Source of the DNA: Flavobacterium psychrophilum
GTDB taxonomy: Bacteria > Bacteroidota > Bacteroidia > Flavobacteriales > Flavobacteriaceae
DNA length: 64,000 nt
NCBI GenBank assembly: GCA_945862065.1
Contig: CAMAWT010000007.1
Coordinates: forward strand, 62,001-126,000
Direction of reading: 5' to 3'
Part shown: piece after piece, positions 8,807 through 17,152 of the stretch
How the letters are laid out: every line of letters starts with the position of its first letter
Position numbering within the stretch: position 1 is the stretch's first letter
Notes under the pieces: generated by a model
The model's database searches: none
Told to the model about the DNA's origin: nothing
What the model saw: only the letters and a program-made list of their open reading frames with translations
Position numbers and translations under genes: made by a program

Positions 8807-8929
8807 CTATAAATGATTTAAGCTTTTAACTTTTACAACTTCCTTTAATTTTTTTAATTCCGCTATAGTTGGAACTATTCCTACTCCATTTATGGGCTGG
8901 ATATGGGCTATAAAATTATAATTATTGAC
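8807..8929 (-). pseudogene. short coding-like fragment without a start
   Basis: On the reverse strand 40 sense codons run between two stops and end at TAG (8807-8809), reading for example IQPINGVGIVPTIAELKKL near the middle. Composition and codon choice look like real protein, but there is no ATG and no known family was recognised. It could be the remnant C terminus of a decayed gene. Confidence 0.25.
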
Positions 8930-9378
8930 TTACTTTTGAATGCCAATTATTTAAAATTAAATTATTTTTTACAGAATCGTTTAATTACTCAAACGGCACA
9001 ATAAAATGGATAAACGCTACGATAAATAATTGATAAAAATAGTATAAAAAAATTACGTTTAATTTATATAGGTTTTAAAACTAATAAAATTAAAAATAGT
9101 AAGTTTTAAAAATACACGAAAGTATTGTTTCTACTATTATTTAATCAATGATACGTTTTAAAAAGTAAATTTGTTAAGAATTTAACATTGTTAAAACGAG
9201 AACACAAGTTAGAGGAATTCCTTTCGATTGTGAAGTTGCAATAAGTTGCAATTTATTCTGGCATTAAAATGGAGTAAATTCGTGAAATATAAAAAAATGA
9301 AATTTGTAAATAATAATCAATCAATTTTATGATTGTTACATTAAGCTTATTCAAGTTATATACTTAAAATCAAAATTT

Positions 9379-9468
9379 GTGGAAAGTATCAAAATTTTAT
9401 ACTTATTGGCATACATAATAGTGATGGGGTTCATCATGGCTTTGTATGTTAAAAACAAATCAAAATAA
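9379..9468 (+). CDS. possible 29-residue single-span membrane peptide
   Basis: A GTG-started frame encodes one hydrophobic helix (ILYLLAYIIVMGFIMALYV) with a basic tail KNKSK, ending 23 bases before the zinc-ribbon membrane gene. The positive-inside pattern is plausible for a microprotein co-transcribed with that gene. No clear ribosome-binding site and a non-ATG start make it uncertain. Confidence 0.3.
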   Translation: MESIKILYLLAYIIVMGFIMALYVKNKSK

Positions 9469-9491
9469 ATTATTTAAATAAAGATTAAAAT

Positions 9492-9950
9492 ATGTATTGT
9501 GAAAACTGTGGTCTAGAAGTAAATCCAAAAAGGACCTTATGCAAAAATTGCAAAACACCTATAAATAGTAATTATAAAAGTACGGTTCGTATTGGTAAAA
9601 AAGTTGCTGTTTCGGCATATATTCCAATTATCGGAATGATAGTAGCCATTATAAAACACAGAAATAATAAAACCAAGTTGGGAGCTTATCATCTAAGACA
9701 AGCTACAGGTTTTGTTCTAACGGGGGTTATTATTGTATTGATGGCGTTTATTTTAATTTGGTGGATTGATACGGAAAACAGTTTTAAATTAAATTATGGT
9801 GTTTGGGTTGGTGTAGTTTTAATCATTCTCTTTTTTGGTTTTTTGATAAGTTACCTAATTGGTTTTATCAATGCATTAGAAAGCAGAAAAAAACCAGCGC
9901 CTGTTTTGGGTAAACTATATGAAAATTTGTTTAATGACTTATATAAATAA
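9492..9950 (+). CDS. zinc-ribbon membrane protein (DUF4870-like)
   Basis: 152 residues. The N terminus is a minimal zinc ribbon with two Cys pairs (CENCG at 3-6, CKNCK at 17-20). After a basic linker come three hydrophobic segments (about 38-52, 73-92, 104-127) separated by HRNNKTKLGAYHLRQATGF, which resembles the DUF4870/Tic20-like short membrane domain. The ribbon should face the cytoplasm. Function is unknown; the combination is common in Firmicutes and Bacteroidetes as small hypothetical proteins. It is preceded by a possible microprotein and followed by repeat copy 2. Confidence 0.7.
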   Translation: MYCENCGLEVNPKRTLCKNCKTPINSNYKSTVRIGKKVAVSAYIPIIGMIVAIIKHRNNKTKLGAYHLRQATGFVLTGVIIVLMAFILIWWIDTENSFKLNYGVWVGVVLIILFFGFLISYLIGFINALESRKKPAPVLGKLYENLFNDLYK

Positions 9951-10059
9951 TCATCCGAAGATTTAAACCGTGGACTTACAATAAACTTTTTTGAACTTTT
10001 TATTCAAAAAGATATCACTCTGAAATTTAATTGAATTTTTAATACAATTTTTCTTATTA

Positions 10060-10199
10060 CCGTAAACCCGCATGAGGGATGGAAGCGGCATCCTTTTGTG
10101 GAGCGCAGCGGAGCAAAAGATACAGCGAACAGCCCGACCTTGTTGCTAAGATAATTGAAGTATTGTAATTGGATTTTCTGCAACAAGGGCATGCCCAAA
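10060..10199 (-). repeat. 145-bp interspersed repeat, copy 2 (reverse orientation)
   Basis: Read on the reverse strand it starts TTTGGGCATGCCCTTGTTGC, has GCAACAAGG about 35 bases later, a different GC-rich centre from copies 1 and 3, and the conserved end CCCTCATGCGGGTTTACGG. It fills the space between the convergent genes ending at 9950 and 10207. Confidence 0.8.
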
Positions 10200-10206
10200 T
10201 AGTGGA

Positions 10207-10614
10207 TTATCTGATGATGATTCCGTGTTCAAAGAGGATTGGAACTTCTTCTAATGGGAGGTCGGCGAAGAAATTTTTCTTGAAAATGAATTTTTTGTCG
10301 TAGAGTGTGTCGCCGATGAAATAAGTGAGCATGAACTCGTTGTTGAGTGCCAAAACGCTGTTTTCTATGAATTCTACTTTGATGACTGACACGGCGGGAA
10401 TGTGCTGGAATGCGTGACGCAGTAGTGATGTTTTTTTCATTTCTCCATCTATTGTTCCAAATGCTTTTGAAACGACCATGACGCCGTCTAGGTTAAAATC
10501 ACTGTCGTTGACGATGAAAACCGTCCACATTTTTTCCATGAAATCGTCGTTCCATTGGTGGATTGCTGCTAGAAATACGTTTTCGACTTCGGGAATAATA
10601 ATGTCTTGTTTCAT
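10207..10614 (-). CDS. conserved hypothetical protein
   Basis: 135 residues, soluble, no signal peptide or membrane segment. It begins MKQDIIIPEVENVFLAAI and contains VMVVSKAFGTIDGEMKKTS and a final PILFEHGIIIR. Not recognised as a named family; it reads as a compact alpha/beta protein. It lies in the same orientation just downstream of pheS, with about 100 bases between, and could be part of that unit. Codon use looks like its neighbours, so it is likely a real gene. Confidence 0.65.
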   Translation of the reverse strand: MKQDIIIPEVENVFLAAIHQWNDDFMEKMWTVFIVNDSDFNLDGVMVVSKAFGTIDGEMKKTSLLRHAFQHIPAVSVIKVEFIENSVLALNNEFMLTYFIGDTLYDKKFIFKKNFFADLPLEEVPILFEHGIIIR

Positions 10615-10621
10615 TGAAACA

Positions 10622-10669
10622 GTATTAAGGTTAAGTATTAAGACTTTTTGTATTAAGTAGTAAGACTTT
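10622..10669. repeat. short-period array (unit TATTAAG)
   Basis: Spacer between pheS and the downstream gene contains repeated TATTAAG, TTAAG and TAGTAAGACTTT words at roughly 7-base spacing. It is of the same general kind as the other intergenic arrays in this window but with its own word. Confidence 0.5.
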
Positions 10670-10712
10670 AAATTATTTACTTGATTTGGAGCTGGTTTTG
10701 TTTCGCATTAAA

Positions 10713-11732
10713 TTATATATGTGCTTTGAATTGTTCTAAAAAGCGAACGTCGTTTTCATAAAACATTCGGATATCGCCAATTTGATATAACAACATGGCA
10801 ATACGCTCTACTCCCATTCCGAAAGCAAAACCTGAGAATTCATCGGGATTGATGTTGCAATTTTTGAGTACGTTTGGATCTACCATGCCGCAACCTCCAA
10901 TTTCGAGCCAGCCGGTTCCTTTGGTGATTCTATAGTCGGTTTCTGTTTTTAATCCCCAATAAATATCGATTTCGGCACTTGGTTCTGTAAACGGAAAATA
11001 AGAAGGTCGAAGTCTGATTTTTGATTTTCCGAACATTTCTTTTGTGAAATAAAGCAAAGTTTGTTTTAAATCGGCAAACGAAACGTCTTTATCAATATAC
11101 AATCCTTCGACTTGATGGAAAATACAGTGAGAGCGAGACGAGATAGCTTCGTTTCTGAACACCCTTCCTGGCGATATGGTTCGGATGGGCGGTTGGTTGT
11201 TTTCCATATAACGCACTTGAACGGATGAAGTGTGTGTGCGCAATAGCAAATCGGGATTGGTTTGTATAAAAAAAGTGTCTTGCATGTCTCTGGCAGGATG
11301 GTATTCTGGCAGGTTAAGTGCGGTAAAATTGTGCCAATCGTCTTCGATTTCTGGACCTTCGGATACATTGAAACCAATTGTAGAAAAAATATCGACTATC
11401 TGATTTTTTACGATAGAAATAGGATGTCTTGAGCCAACATTAACGGGTTCGCCCGGACGTGTTAAATCGCCATAAATTCCTTTTATTTCTTCTTTGCTTT
11501 CAAGTTCTTCTTGAATGGCTTTTACCTTTTCTTCGGCAACGGTTTTGAGTAAATTAATTACTTGCCCAAAATCCTTTTTTTGATCATTGGGTACGTTTTT
11601 AAACTCGGCAAAAAAATCTTTAAGAATACCTTTGCTTCCTAAAAGTTTGATTCTGAAAGCTTCAAGTTCTTCTTTGTTCTTGGTTGAAAAAGCTTTAGCT
11701 TCTTCAATATGTTGTTTAATTTTATCTATCAT
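10713..11732 (-). CDS. pheS: phenylalanine--tRNA ligase alpha subunit
   Basis: Catalytic subunit of the class II heterotetrameric enzyme; 339 residues, normal length. The N-terminal coiled coil (1-85) is followed by the catalytic domain with HPISIV, motif 2 around [19 protein letters not shown], the [10 protein letters not shown] block and motif 3 [25 protein letters not shown] -7 box is present upstream on the reverse strand (11753-11760). The beta subunit gene is not in the window, as is usual in Bacteroidetes, where pheS and pheT are often apart. Confidence 0.97.
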   Translation of the reverse strand: MIDKIKQHIEEAKAFSTKNKEELEAFRIKLLGSKGILKDFFAEFKNVPNDQKKDFGQVINLLKTVAEEKVKAIQEELESKEEIKGIYGDLTRPGEPVNVGSRHPISIVKNQIVDIFSTIGFNVSEGPEIEDDWHNFTALNLPEYHPARDMQDTFFIQTNPDLLLRTHTSSVQVRYMENNQPPIRTISPGRVFRNEAISSRSHCIFHQVEGLYIDKDVSFADLKQTLLYFTKEMFGKSKIRLRPSYFPFTEPSAEIDIYWGLKTETDYRITKGTGWLEIGGCGMVDPNVLKNCNINPDEFSGFAFGMGVERIAMLLYQIGDIRMFYENDVRFLEQFKAHI

Positions 11733-11835
11733 TGGACATTGTGTATAGGGTACAAATTTAGTTTTTTTTAGTTATTGATGAAACGTTATTGACTACAAAT
11801 AACAAGTTACAAAAATGGACTGATTTGGGCAATAA

Positions 11836-12192
11836 TTATTCTATTAACTCTTTTTCAAGAAAATAGGTTACTATGGCGTCTTTCATCAATATGGATTGCT
11901 CGCCGGCTTTTAGTGGCGGAAGCTCTTCTTTAGTTTTGTAATGTGGCCATCCGTCGTTGTCAACAAATTCAAATTCATAATATCCGTAGGGGGCAAGTAA
12001 CCTGCAAATAGCAATGTGCATAAGGTTCAGTTTCTCGTCTTTTTTAAATTCGCGTTTAAATTGCCCTAACTCTTGTAGGCCAATTAAATATATTATCGCA
12101 TCCAAATCGAGCACATCGCCTTGTGCAAATTGATTGGAAAGTAGCGATACGACTTTTTCCCAGCGGGTTTTTAATTGTTCGTCTCTAGACAT
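11836..12192 (-). CDS. conserved hypothetical protein
   Basis: 118 residues from the ATG at 12192. A longer frame starts at 12219 but it would run through a TATCTTTG promoter box (12209-12216 on the reverse strand), so the inner start MSRDEQLKTR is preferred. The protein is soluble, helical in its first half (WEKVVSLLSNQF, DLDAIIYLIGLQELG) and has a conserved-looking HIAICRLLAPYGYYEF core. No named family was recognised. It is divergent from cvpA and probably its own transcript. Confidence 0.7.
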   Translation of the reverse strand: MSRDEQLKTRWEKVVSLLSNQFAQGDVLDLDAIIYLIGLQELGQFKREFKKDEKLNLMHIAICRLLAPYGYYEFEFVDNDGWPHYKTKEELPPLKAGEQSILMKDAIVTYFLEKELIE

Positions 12193-12227
12193 ATGAATGA
12201 ATTTATCGCAAAGATACATTTTGATTT

Positions 12228-12255
12228 TTGACTATCGAATAATCTTTTATCTTTG
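12228..12255 (+). promoter_or_regulatory. probable cvpA promoter
   Basis: TTG at 12228-12230, 17-base spacer, TATCTTTG at 12248-12255, 22 bases ahead of the cvpA start. Confidence 0.55.
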
Positions 12256-12277
12256 TTGCCTTTAGAAATAGAATTTT

Positions 12278-12775
12278 ATGGGAATAGTTGATATTGTTTT
12301 GGGTGCTTTATTGGGATACGGAATTTATAAAGGTTTTAAAAACGGACTTATTGTTGAATTGGCTTCGTTGCTTTCTCTTTTTATTGGAGTTTTTGTTGCG
12401 GTGAAATTTTCATCTGTTGTAGGAAATGCTCTTGGGGACACGATTTCAACTTCCAAATCGGGTAAAGTCATTGCTTTTGTTTTAACATTTGTGGCCGTTA
12501 TAGTTGGTATTCATTATTTAGCCAAAGCGTTGTCAAAAATTGTTAGTGTTGTTTTTTTAGGTTGGCTCAATAAGTTGAGCGGCGTTGCCTTTGGATTACT
12601 AAAAACCATTTTAATTATTGGAATAGTTTTAAGTTTATTTCAAAAAATAAATTATGAAAATGCATTGGTTAGTAAAGAAACTCAAGACAAATCATTGTTT
12701 TTTAATCCAGTTTTAAATACTTCTGAGTTTTTACTTCCGGTGGTTACTAAATGGTTTACTGATTTGAGAAAGTAA
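12278..12775 (+). CDS. cvpA: CvpA-family inner-membrane protein
   Basis: 165 residues with four hydrophobic segments (about 3-20, 27-47, 65-85, 101-121) and the family start IVDIVLGALLGYGIYKGFKNGLIVE. CvpA proteins affect envelope homeostasis and were first linked to colicin V production; the biochemical role is not settled. It has its own promoter and converges on batE with only five bases between the two stop codons, with no terminator visible in that gap. Confidence 0.9.
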   Translation: MGIVDIVLGALLGYGIYKGFKNGLIVELASLLSLFIGVFVAVKFSSVVGNALGDTISTSKSGKVIAFVLTFVAVIVGIHYLAKALSKIVSVVFLGWLNKLSGVAFGLLKTILIIGIVLSLFQKINYENALVSKETQDKSLFFNPVLNTSEFLLPVVTKWFTDLRK

Positions 12776-12780
12776 ACTGG

Positions 12781-13542
12781 TTATTTTAAAGTTTTGATGG
12801 CATCGGCAGTAATCCATCCAATTGTATTGTCTGTAAGTTGCACTTTTTTCCAATCGCCTTTGGTTGATAATACAAATACTTTGGTTCCTTCATGCAGGGT
12901 TTGTTTGCTTATTTGAGAAGCACTTGGCTCTTTTTTCAATTCGACTGCTTCTGCAAAAACAATAGCTGGTTGGTCTTTTTCCAAATGACTTTTTTGTAAA
13001 AATCCGAAAAAAACGAAAAAGAAAATCAAAAGAATTTCCACCGACATTGAGATAAAAAATATTCGTTTTATAATGACTTTATCAGAAAAATAATAAACCA
13101 CAAAAGAGATTAATAATAGTATTGAAAATCCAACTGCCAACCAAGCCCATTCATCATAATGTAACACACTGATTTTGTCATAAAATAATGTTCCGAGTCC
13201 AACTTTGGGTATTTCTTTGATGTCATCCAGACGCATTTTTTTGGCAAATTCTAAGTTTGTTTTGGCATTTTCAAAATCAGGATTGACCAAAAGTGCTTTT
13301 TCATAATTAAAAATGGCTGGCGCTACTTGATGTGTTTTGTAATAACAATTGGCGATATTAAAATACAATTCAGCTGAAATTTGTGCTTTTTGTTCTAGTG
13401 CCATCGCCTCAAAATTACTCAATGCTTCTTGGTACTTTTCTTGCTGATACAATTGATTTGCTTTTGCAAACGAAATGGTTTCATCGGTTGCAAAAAGCGA
13501 ACTTGAAATAAATAAAAGCAGTAAATAGATAAGCTGTTTCAT
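12781..13542 (-). CDS. batE: BatE: TPR and SH3-domain membrane protein of the Bat operon
   Basis: 253 residues. Signal peptide (MKQLIYLLLLFISSSLFA), two to three TPR units (about 25-110, e.g. ALSNFEAMALEQKAQISAE and FNIANCYYKTHQVAPAI), two membrane segments (about 133-152, 162-182) and a C-terminal bacterial SH3 domain ending GWITADAIKTLK. This is the standard build of BatE in Bacteroidetes. Bat proteins were named for aerotolerance in Bacteroides; a role in envelope stress or protein complex assembly is proposed. It is the last gene of the operon. Confidence 0.9.
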   Translation of the reverse strand: MKQLIYLLLLFISSSLFATDETISFAKANQLYQQEKYQEALSNFEAMALEQKAQISAELYFNIANCYYKTHQVAPAIFNYEKALLVNPDFENAKTNLEFAKKMRLDDIKEIPKVGLGTLFYDKISVLHYDEWAWLAVGFSILLLISFVVYYFSDKVIIKRIFFISMSVEILLIFFFVFFGFLQKSHLEKDQPAIVFAEAVELKKEPSASQISKQTLHEGTKVFVLSTKGDWKKVQLTDNTIGWITADAIKTLK

Positions 13543-13567
13543 TTTTTTGTGAATTTATAACTCTTAT

Positions 13568-15379
13568 TTATATTAGTTTTTTATCTAATTCGGATAAAAT
13601 TCGGATGGCTTTATCAAAATCTTCCTGAATAGAAACTTGTGTTGCAGGCGCATATCTTGCCAACTCACAATTTTCGGTAACATCAATAAATTCAGATACT
13701 AGTAAAGCGTCTGCATTCTGCGAAAGCAGGATGTTTTTGATGGTTTCCTTATTCATTTCTGTGGTTTCGATATTTAATTTAGCTTTCAAGAAATTATGCA
13801 TTGCTTTTTCGAGCGCCACATAAAACTGTTCTTTGTTTTTAAGTTGTTTTTTGGCTTCCGACAAATATTTTTTGACCAATCGGTTGGATTGTTTTCTTCT
13901 GTTTCCAACAAAATCGGCTGCATTGGCATCGCGCTTATTTTTATACAATACAAAAATTGGAATGAGTAAAATCGGTAAAAACAATCCTAAGTAAAACCCA
14001 TTAGACCCTAAAAAACTGCTGGCTTGAACCGTTTCAAAAACACCTGATTTAGTATTTGTTGCAAATGATTTTTCTTTTTCTTTTTTACCTGTTTTTTTAT
14101 TCGTTTTAGCTTCAGCTATGTATTCTGGACCTTCTAAAACATTTATGATAATTGGTTTTGAAAGTATGGTTTTATAGGTTTTTGAACTCAAATCAAAATA
14201 AACAAATTCCATCGGTTTTATTTCATAACTCCCTTTAAATTGTGGAACAATAGTGTACGTATCGCTGACAAATCCTGTCATTCCTGTCATGGGTGTTTCG
14301 ATGGTTTCTTTATGTGCGGGGTCATATAATTCGAGTGCATTGGGCACTTCAGGTTTTGGAAGACTGAATAATTTTAAATTCCCTTTTCCACTTACCGAAA
14401 CGACTAAATCTAATGATTCGCCCCCTTTTATTTCAGTTTTGGAAGCAGCAACTTTAAAAACTAAATCTCCAACAGCTCCTGAAAAAGCAATGGGTTTGTT
14501 TTTGGATGGTAAATCTCGAACGTTGATGTTTTGTGTTCCCGTTGAAAAATTTCGTTCTGATGTTGTATAAACTGGTCTTCCGAACATATCTCGACCGGTA
14601 ATTGACTCCACAGCAGCAGTAAATGAAAACGGTTCAATGGGTTTGCTTCCTACTTCTTGAGGGTATAAAATGGCATTTCCTAAAACAGCCATTGCATATA
14701 TTTTACCGTTATATTGGGCTTCAACGGCAGGTTTATTAGTGTCGAAAAACTGGCTCCAATAACCGTTATATTTTGGTTTTTTAATATTTGTTATGTTTCC
14801 AATCTGAATTCGTGGATCGAAATATATTTTATAAACTACTTTGACAGGCTGGTTTAAAAGGGGTGATTTATTATCTACCTCAGCAACAAGAAAAGCACCT
14901 TCGCCATAGTTGGGTTGTGCTTGCCTTTGATTTGGCATTTGATTGAAAAAAGGGTCGTCAAACGGGTCGTAATATTGGTTTTGTTGTTGGTTTCTTTGAG
15001 GTTGCGCAACGGCTTTGGTAATTTTGATTTTTATGGGTTCGGTCTTATATACTTTTCCTCCAAATTCGATTTGTGCCTCTGTAATAGTAAAATCTCCCAT
15101 TTTTTTGGGAGTTAAAAAGTATTTATAGGTTTTTAAAAATCCTCTTCTTCCGTTGATGTTATAATTTTGCATCATCAAAAAAGGGCCTTCTACTTTAAAT
15201 GCGTCTATTTTAGGTATCAAAAAATTATCTGCATCGACATTCATTTCAAACGAAAGTTGGATATTTTCATTTAAAGCATACGTATTTTTTTCGGTAATGG
15301 CAGAAAATTTAACTTGTGCCGTTACAAAAAAACAGGTGTTCAATAGTATTAAAAAAAGAAACTTCTTCATGTTGTTCAT
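13568..15379 (-). CDS. batD: BatD: large periplasmic/membrane protein of the Bat operon
   Basis: 603 residues from the ATG at 15379, which overlaps the batC stop as TAATG and so suggests translational coupling; a TTG six bases upstream and an ATG nine bases downstream are alternatives. Signal peptide (MKKFLFLILLNTCFFVTAQ), then repeated beta-sandwich oxygen-tolerance (BatD) domains, a linker rich in Lys, one membrane helix near 460-480 (GLFLPILLIPIFVLY) and a cytoplasmic helical tail. Fits BatD in length and order. The external part probably meets the VWA domains of BatA and BatB. Confidence 0.92.
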   Translation of the reverse strand: MNNMKKFLFLILLNTCFFVTAQVKFSAITEKNTYALNENIQLSFEMNVDADNFLIPKIDAFKVEGPFLMMQNYNINGRRGFLKTYKYFLTPKKMGDFTITEAQIEFGGKVYKTEPIKIKITKAVAQPQRNQQQNQYYDPFDDPFFNQMPNQRQAQPNYGEGAFLVAEVDNKSPLLNQPVKVVYKIYFDPRIQIGNITNIKKPKYNGYWSQFFDTNKPAVEAQYNGKIYAMAVLGNAILYPQEVGSKPIEPFSFTAAVESITGRDMFGRPVYTTSERNFSTGTQNINVRDLPSKNKPIAFSGAVGDLVFKVAASKTEIKGGESLDLVVSVSGKGNLKLFSLPKPEVPNALELYDPAHKETIETPMTGMTGFVSDTYTIVPQFKGSYEIKPMEFVYFDLSSKTYKTILSKPIIINVLEGPEYIAEAKTNKKTGKKEKEKSFATNTKSGVFETVQASSFLGSNGFYLGLFLPILLIPIFVLYKNKRDANAADFVGNRRKQSNRLVKKYLSEAKKQLKNKEQFYVALEKAMHNFLKAKLNIETTEMNKETIKNILLSQNADALLVSEFIDVTENCELARYAPATQVSIQEDFDKAIRILSELDKKLI

Positions 15380-16089
15380 TACCAATCTTTTTCATTTTTT
15401 ACAGGCGCAGTTGCTTTTTGAGCTTTTACTTTGTCTTGTACTTTTTTCTCTTCATTGTTTACCGCATTCAATAAGTTTTCTATTTTTTGTTTAGAAACAT
15501 CATTTGGTTTTGGTTGCGGATTGTTACTTTGATCGCCTTTATCTTTTTTGTCGTCTTTTTTATCTTTATCTTTTTGATCTTTGTCTTTATCCTTTTCCTT
15601 TTTGTCGTCTTTTTTGTCTTTATTCTTGTCTTTGTTTTTATCTTTTTTGTCGTCTTTTGGCGGATTTTCTTTTAGCATTTTTTTTGCTAAAGCATAATTA
15701 TATCGTGTTTCTTCATCTTTTGGATTATTACGCAAAGCATTTTTATACGCTTCAACTGCGCCCGAATACTCTTTTCCTTTCATCAATGTATTTCCAAAGT
15801 TGTGAAATGCTTGGTGCTTTTCTGGTTTGGATTTAGATTCTTTTACAGCTCTTTGAAATTGTGATTTTGCTTCTGCGATTTGATTTTGCTTATAAATTAC
15901 AGTTCCTAAATTGTAGGTTGATTTGGCTTTCTTGCTCGATGTTGCTTGCGAAATTCTGTAATCTACTTCGGCTTCTGCATATTTTTTTTGGTCAAATTTT
16001 TCATTACCATCATTCAAATGGGTTTCCTTTTCTTGCGAAAAAGAAACCATCGATAGCGATAAAATAAAAATAATGAGTAACTGTTTCAT
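15379..16089 (-). CDS. batC: BatC: TPR protein with a Lys/Asp-rich tail
   Basis: 236 residues. Signal peptide (MKQLLIIFILSLSMVSFSQ), about three TPR units (30-140) ending YNYALAKKML, then a very charged low-complexity region (about 147-190) built from KDKK, KDKN and KDD words, and a short C terminus. TPR plus charged linker is the BatC layout. The charged region is encoded by a purine-biased tract and likely varies in length between strains. Same operon, 9 bases after batB and overlapping batD. Confidence 0.9.
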   Translation of the reverse strand: MKQLLIIFILSLSMVSFSQEKETHLNDGNEKFDQKKYAEAEVDYRISQATSSKKAKSTYNLGTVIYKQNQIAEAKSQFQRAVKESKSKPEKHQAFHNFGNTLMKGKEYSGAVEAYKNALRNNPKDEETRYNYALAKKMLKENPPKDDKKDKNKDKNKDKKDDKKEKDKDKDQKDKDKKDDKKDKGDQSNNPQPKPNDVSKQKIENLLNAVNNEEKKVQDKVKAQKATAPVKNEKDW

Positions 16090-16098
16090 ACGTTTTGC

Positions 16099-17145
16099 CT
16101 ATTTTTTTTCTTTTTCATTAAACAAGTTCAAATCTTGTATCCATTTTGTTTTTCTTTCTAAAAAGAAAATATCCAAAAATAATAATACGAAAGCCAATCC
16201 TAAAAACCATTGAAATTGCGATTGGTAATTGGCCATTTGCTTGCTTTCAAATTCTGATTTTTGAGTGTTGTCTAATACTTTTTTTATTTCATCCAATACG
16301 TTTTTGGTATTATTCCCATCTACATAAATCCCCTTGGTACTTTTAGCAATTTTGGTCAAAACCTCTTCATTTCTTTTGGTTACTACAATGTTTCCGTCTT
16401 GATCTTTTTGTAATTCGCTTCCTTGTCCTAAACTTTTCAATGGAATCGTACCACCTTTTTCTGTTCCGATTCCGATTGTAACAATTTTTATTCCTAAGCT
16501 TTTAGCATTTTCAGCTGCATCAACGGCCTCTTCAGAATGATCTTCTCCATCTGAAAGTATGATTAATAGTTTGCTTGTTTTGTCTTTTTTGTCAAAATAT
16601 TTGTCGCACGCTAATGTGATTGCTTCATCAATCATTGTACCTTGAGACGAAATCATGCTAGGGTTCATTCCTTGCATAAACATCTTTGCTACACTATAAT
16701 CGGATGTCATTGGCAACACCGGAAACGCACTTCCTGAATAAGCTATTATTCCTATTTTATCACTTCCCAATTGGTTGATCAGCTGCGACACCAATTGCTT
16801 ACTTTTTTCCAATCTGTTAGGTGCAATATCTGCCGCAAGCATACTTTTGGACACATCCACAGCAAAAACAATGTCGATGCCTTGTCGTTTTACAGTCTCC
16901 ATTTTAGTACCCATTTTCGGATTAACCAATGCTATTATTAGACACAAAATGGCGAGTAAAATAACTGTTATTTTTAAAGTTGGTTTAAAAACAGATTTTT
17001 CAGGACTCAACTGATGAAGTAATTCTACATCGCCAAATTCCTTTTGCTTTTTCTTTTTCCAAATTTGGGTATAAAGAAACAGCAGTGCCAAAACTGGAAT
17101 GATGATTAGTACATAAAAATAACTTTTTTCTTCTAGTTCAAACAT
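16099..17145 (-). CDS. batB: BatB: von Willebrand A-domain membrane protein
   Basis: 348 residues from the ATG at 17145 (MFELEEKSYFYV). A longer frame from 17190 would overlap batA by 38 bases and lacks a reasonable start context, so it is rejected. Two N-terminal membrane segments, a VWA domain with the metal-ion site FAVDVSKSMLA near residue 95 and the later LSDGEDH, and a final membrane helix (FLGLAFVLLFLDIFFL). Sits 7 bases after batA; VWA pairs BatA/BatB typically form a membrane complex. Confidence 0.93.
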   Translation of the reverse strand: MFELEEKSYFYVLIIIPVLALLFLYTQIWKKKKQKEFGDVELLHQLSPEKSVFKPTLKITVILLAILCLIIALVNPKMGTKMETVKRQGIDIVFAVDVSKSMLAADIAPNRLEKSKQLVSQLINQLGSDKIGIIAYSGSAFPVLPMTSDYSVAKMFMQGMNPSMISSQGTMIDEAITLACDKYFDKKDKTSKLLIILSDGEDHSEEAVDAAENAKSLGIKIVTIGIGTEKGGTIPLKSLGQGSELQKDQDGNIVVTKRNEEVLTKIAKSTKGIYVDGNNTKNVLDEIKKVLDNTQKSEFESKQMANYQSQFQWFLGLAFVLLFLDIFFLERKTKWIQDLNLFNEKEKK

Positions 17146-17152
17146 ATTGTAA

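Larger units (their letters stand above)
8761..9491. other. 731-base AT-rich stretch without a convincing gene
   Basis: The DNA is very AT-rich and has many stop codons in all frames. Two minor items are listed separately: a short start-less reverse reading (8807-8929) and a 29-codon GTG-started frame (9379-9468). A TAAATTTG box at 9167-9174 could be a -7 promoter element. Nothing else was recognised. Confidence 0.5.

Noticed and set aside
9951..10059. Terminator after the zinc-ribbon gene
   Set aside because: TTTTTTGAA and TTCAAAAAG can pair, but the stem has almost no G-C pairs and no clear T tail.
10004..10198. 64-codon reverse frame
   Set aside because: Generated by repeat copy 2; no start context or family.
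15487..15836. Forward frames rich in Phe, Val and Leu
   Set aside because: Antisense image of the Lys/Asp tract of BatC.
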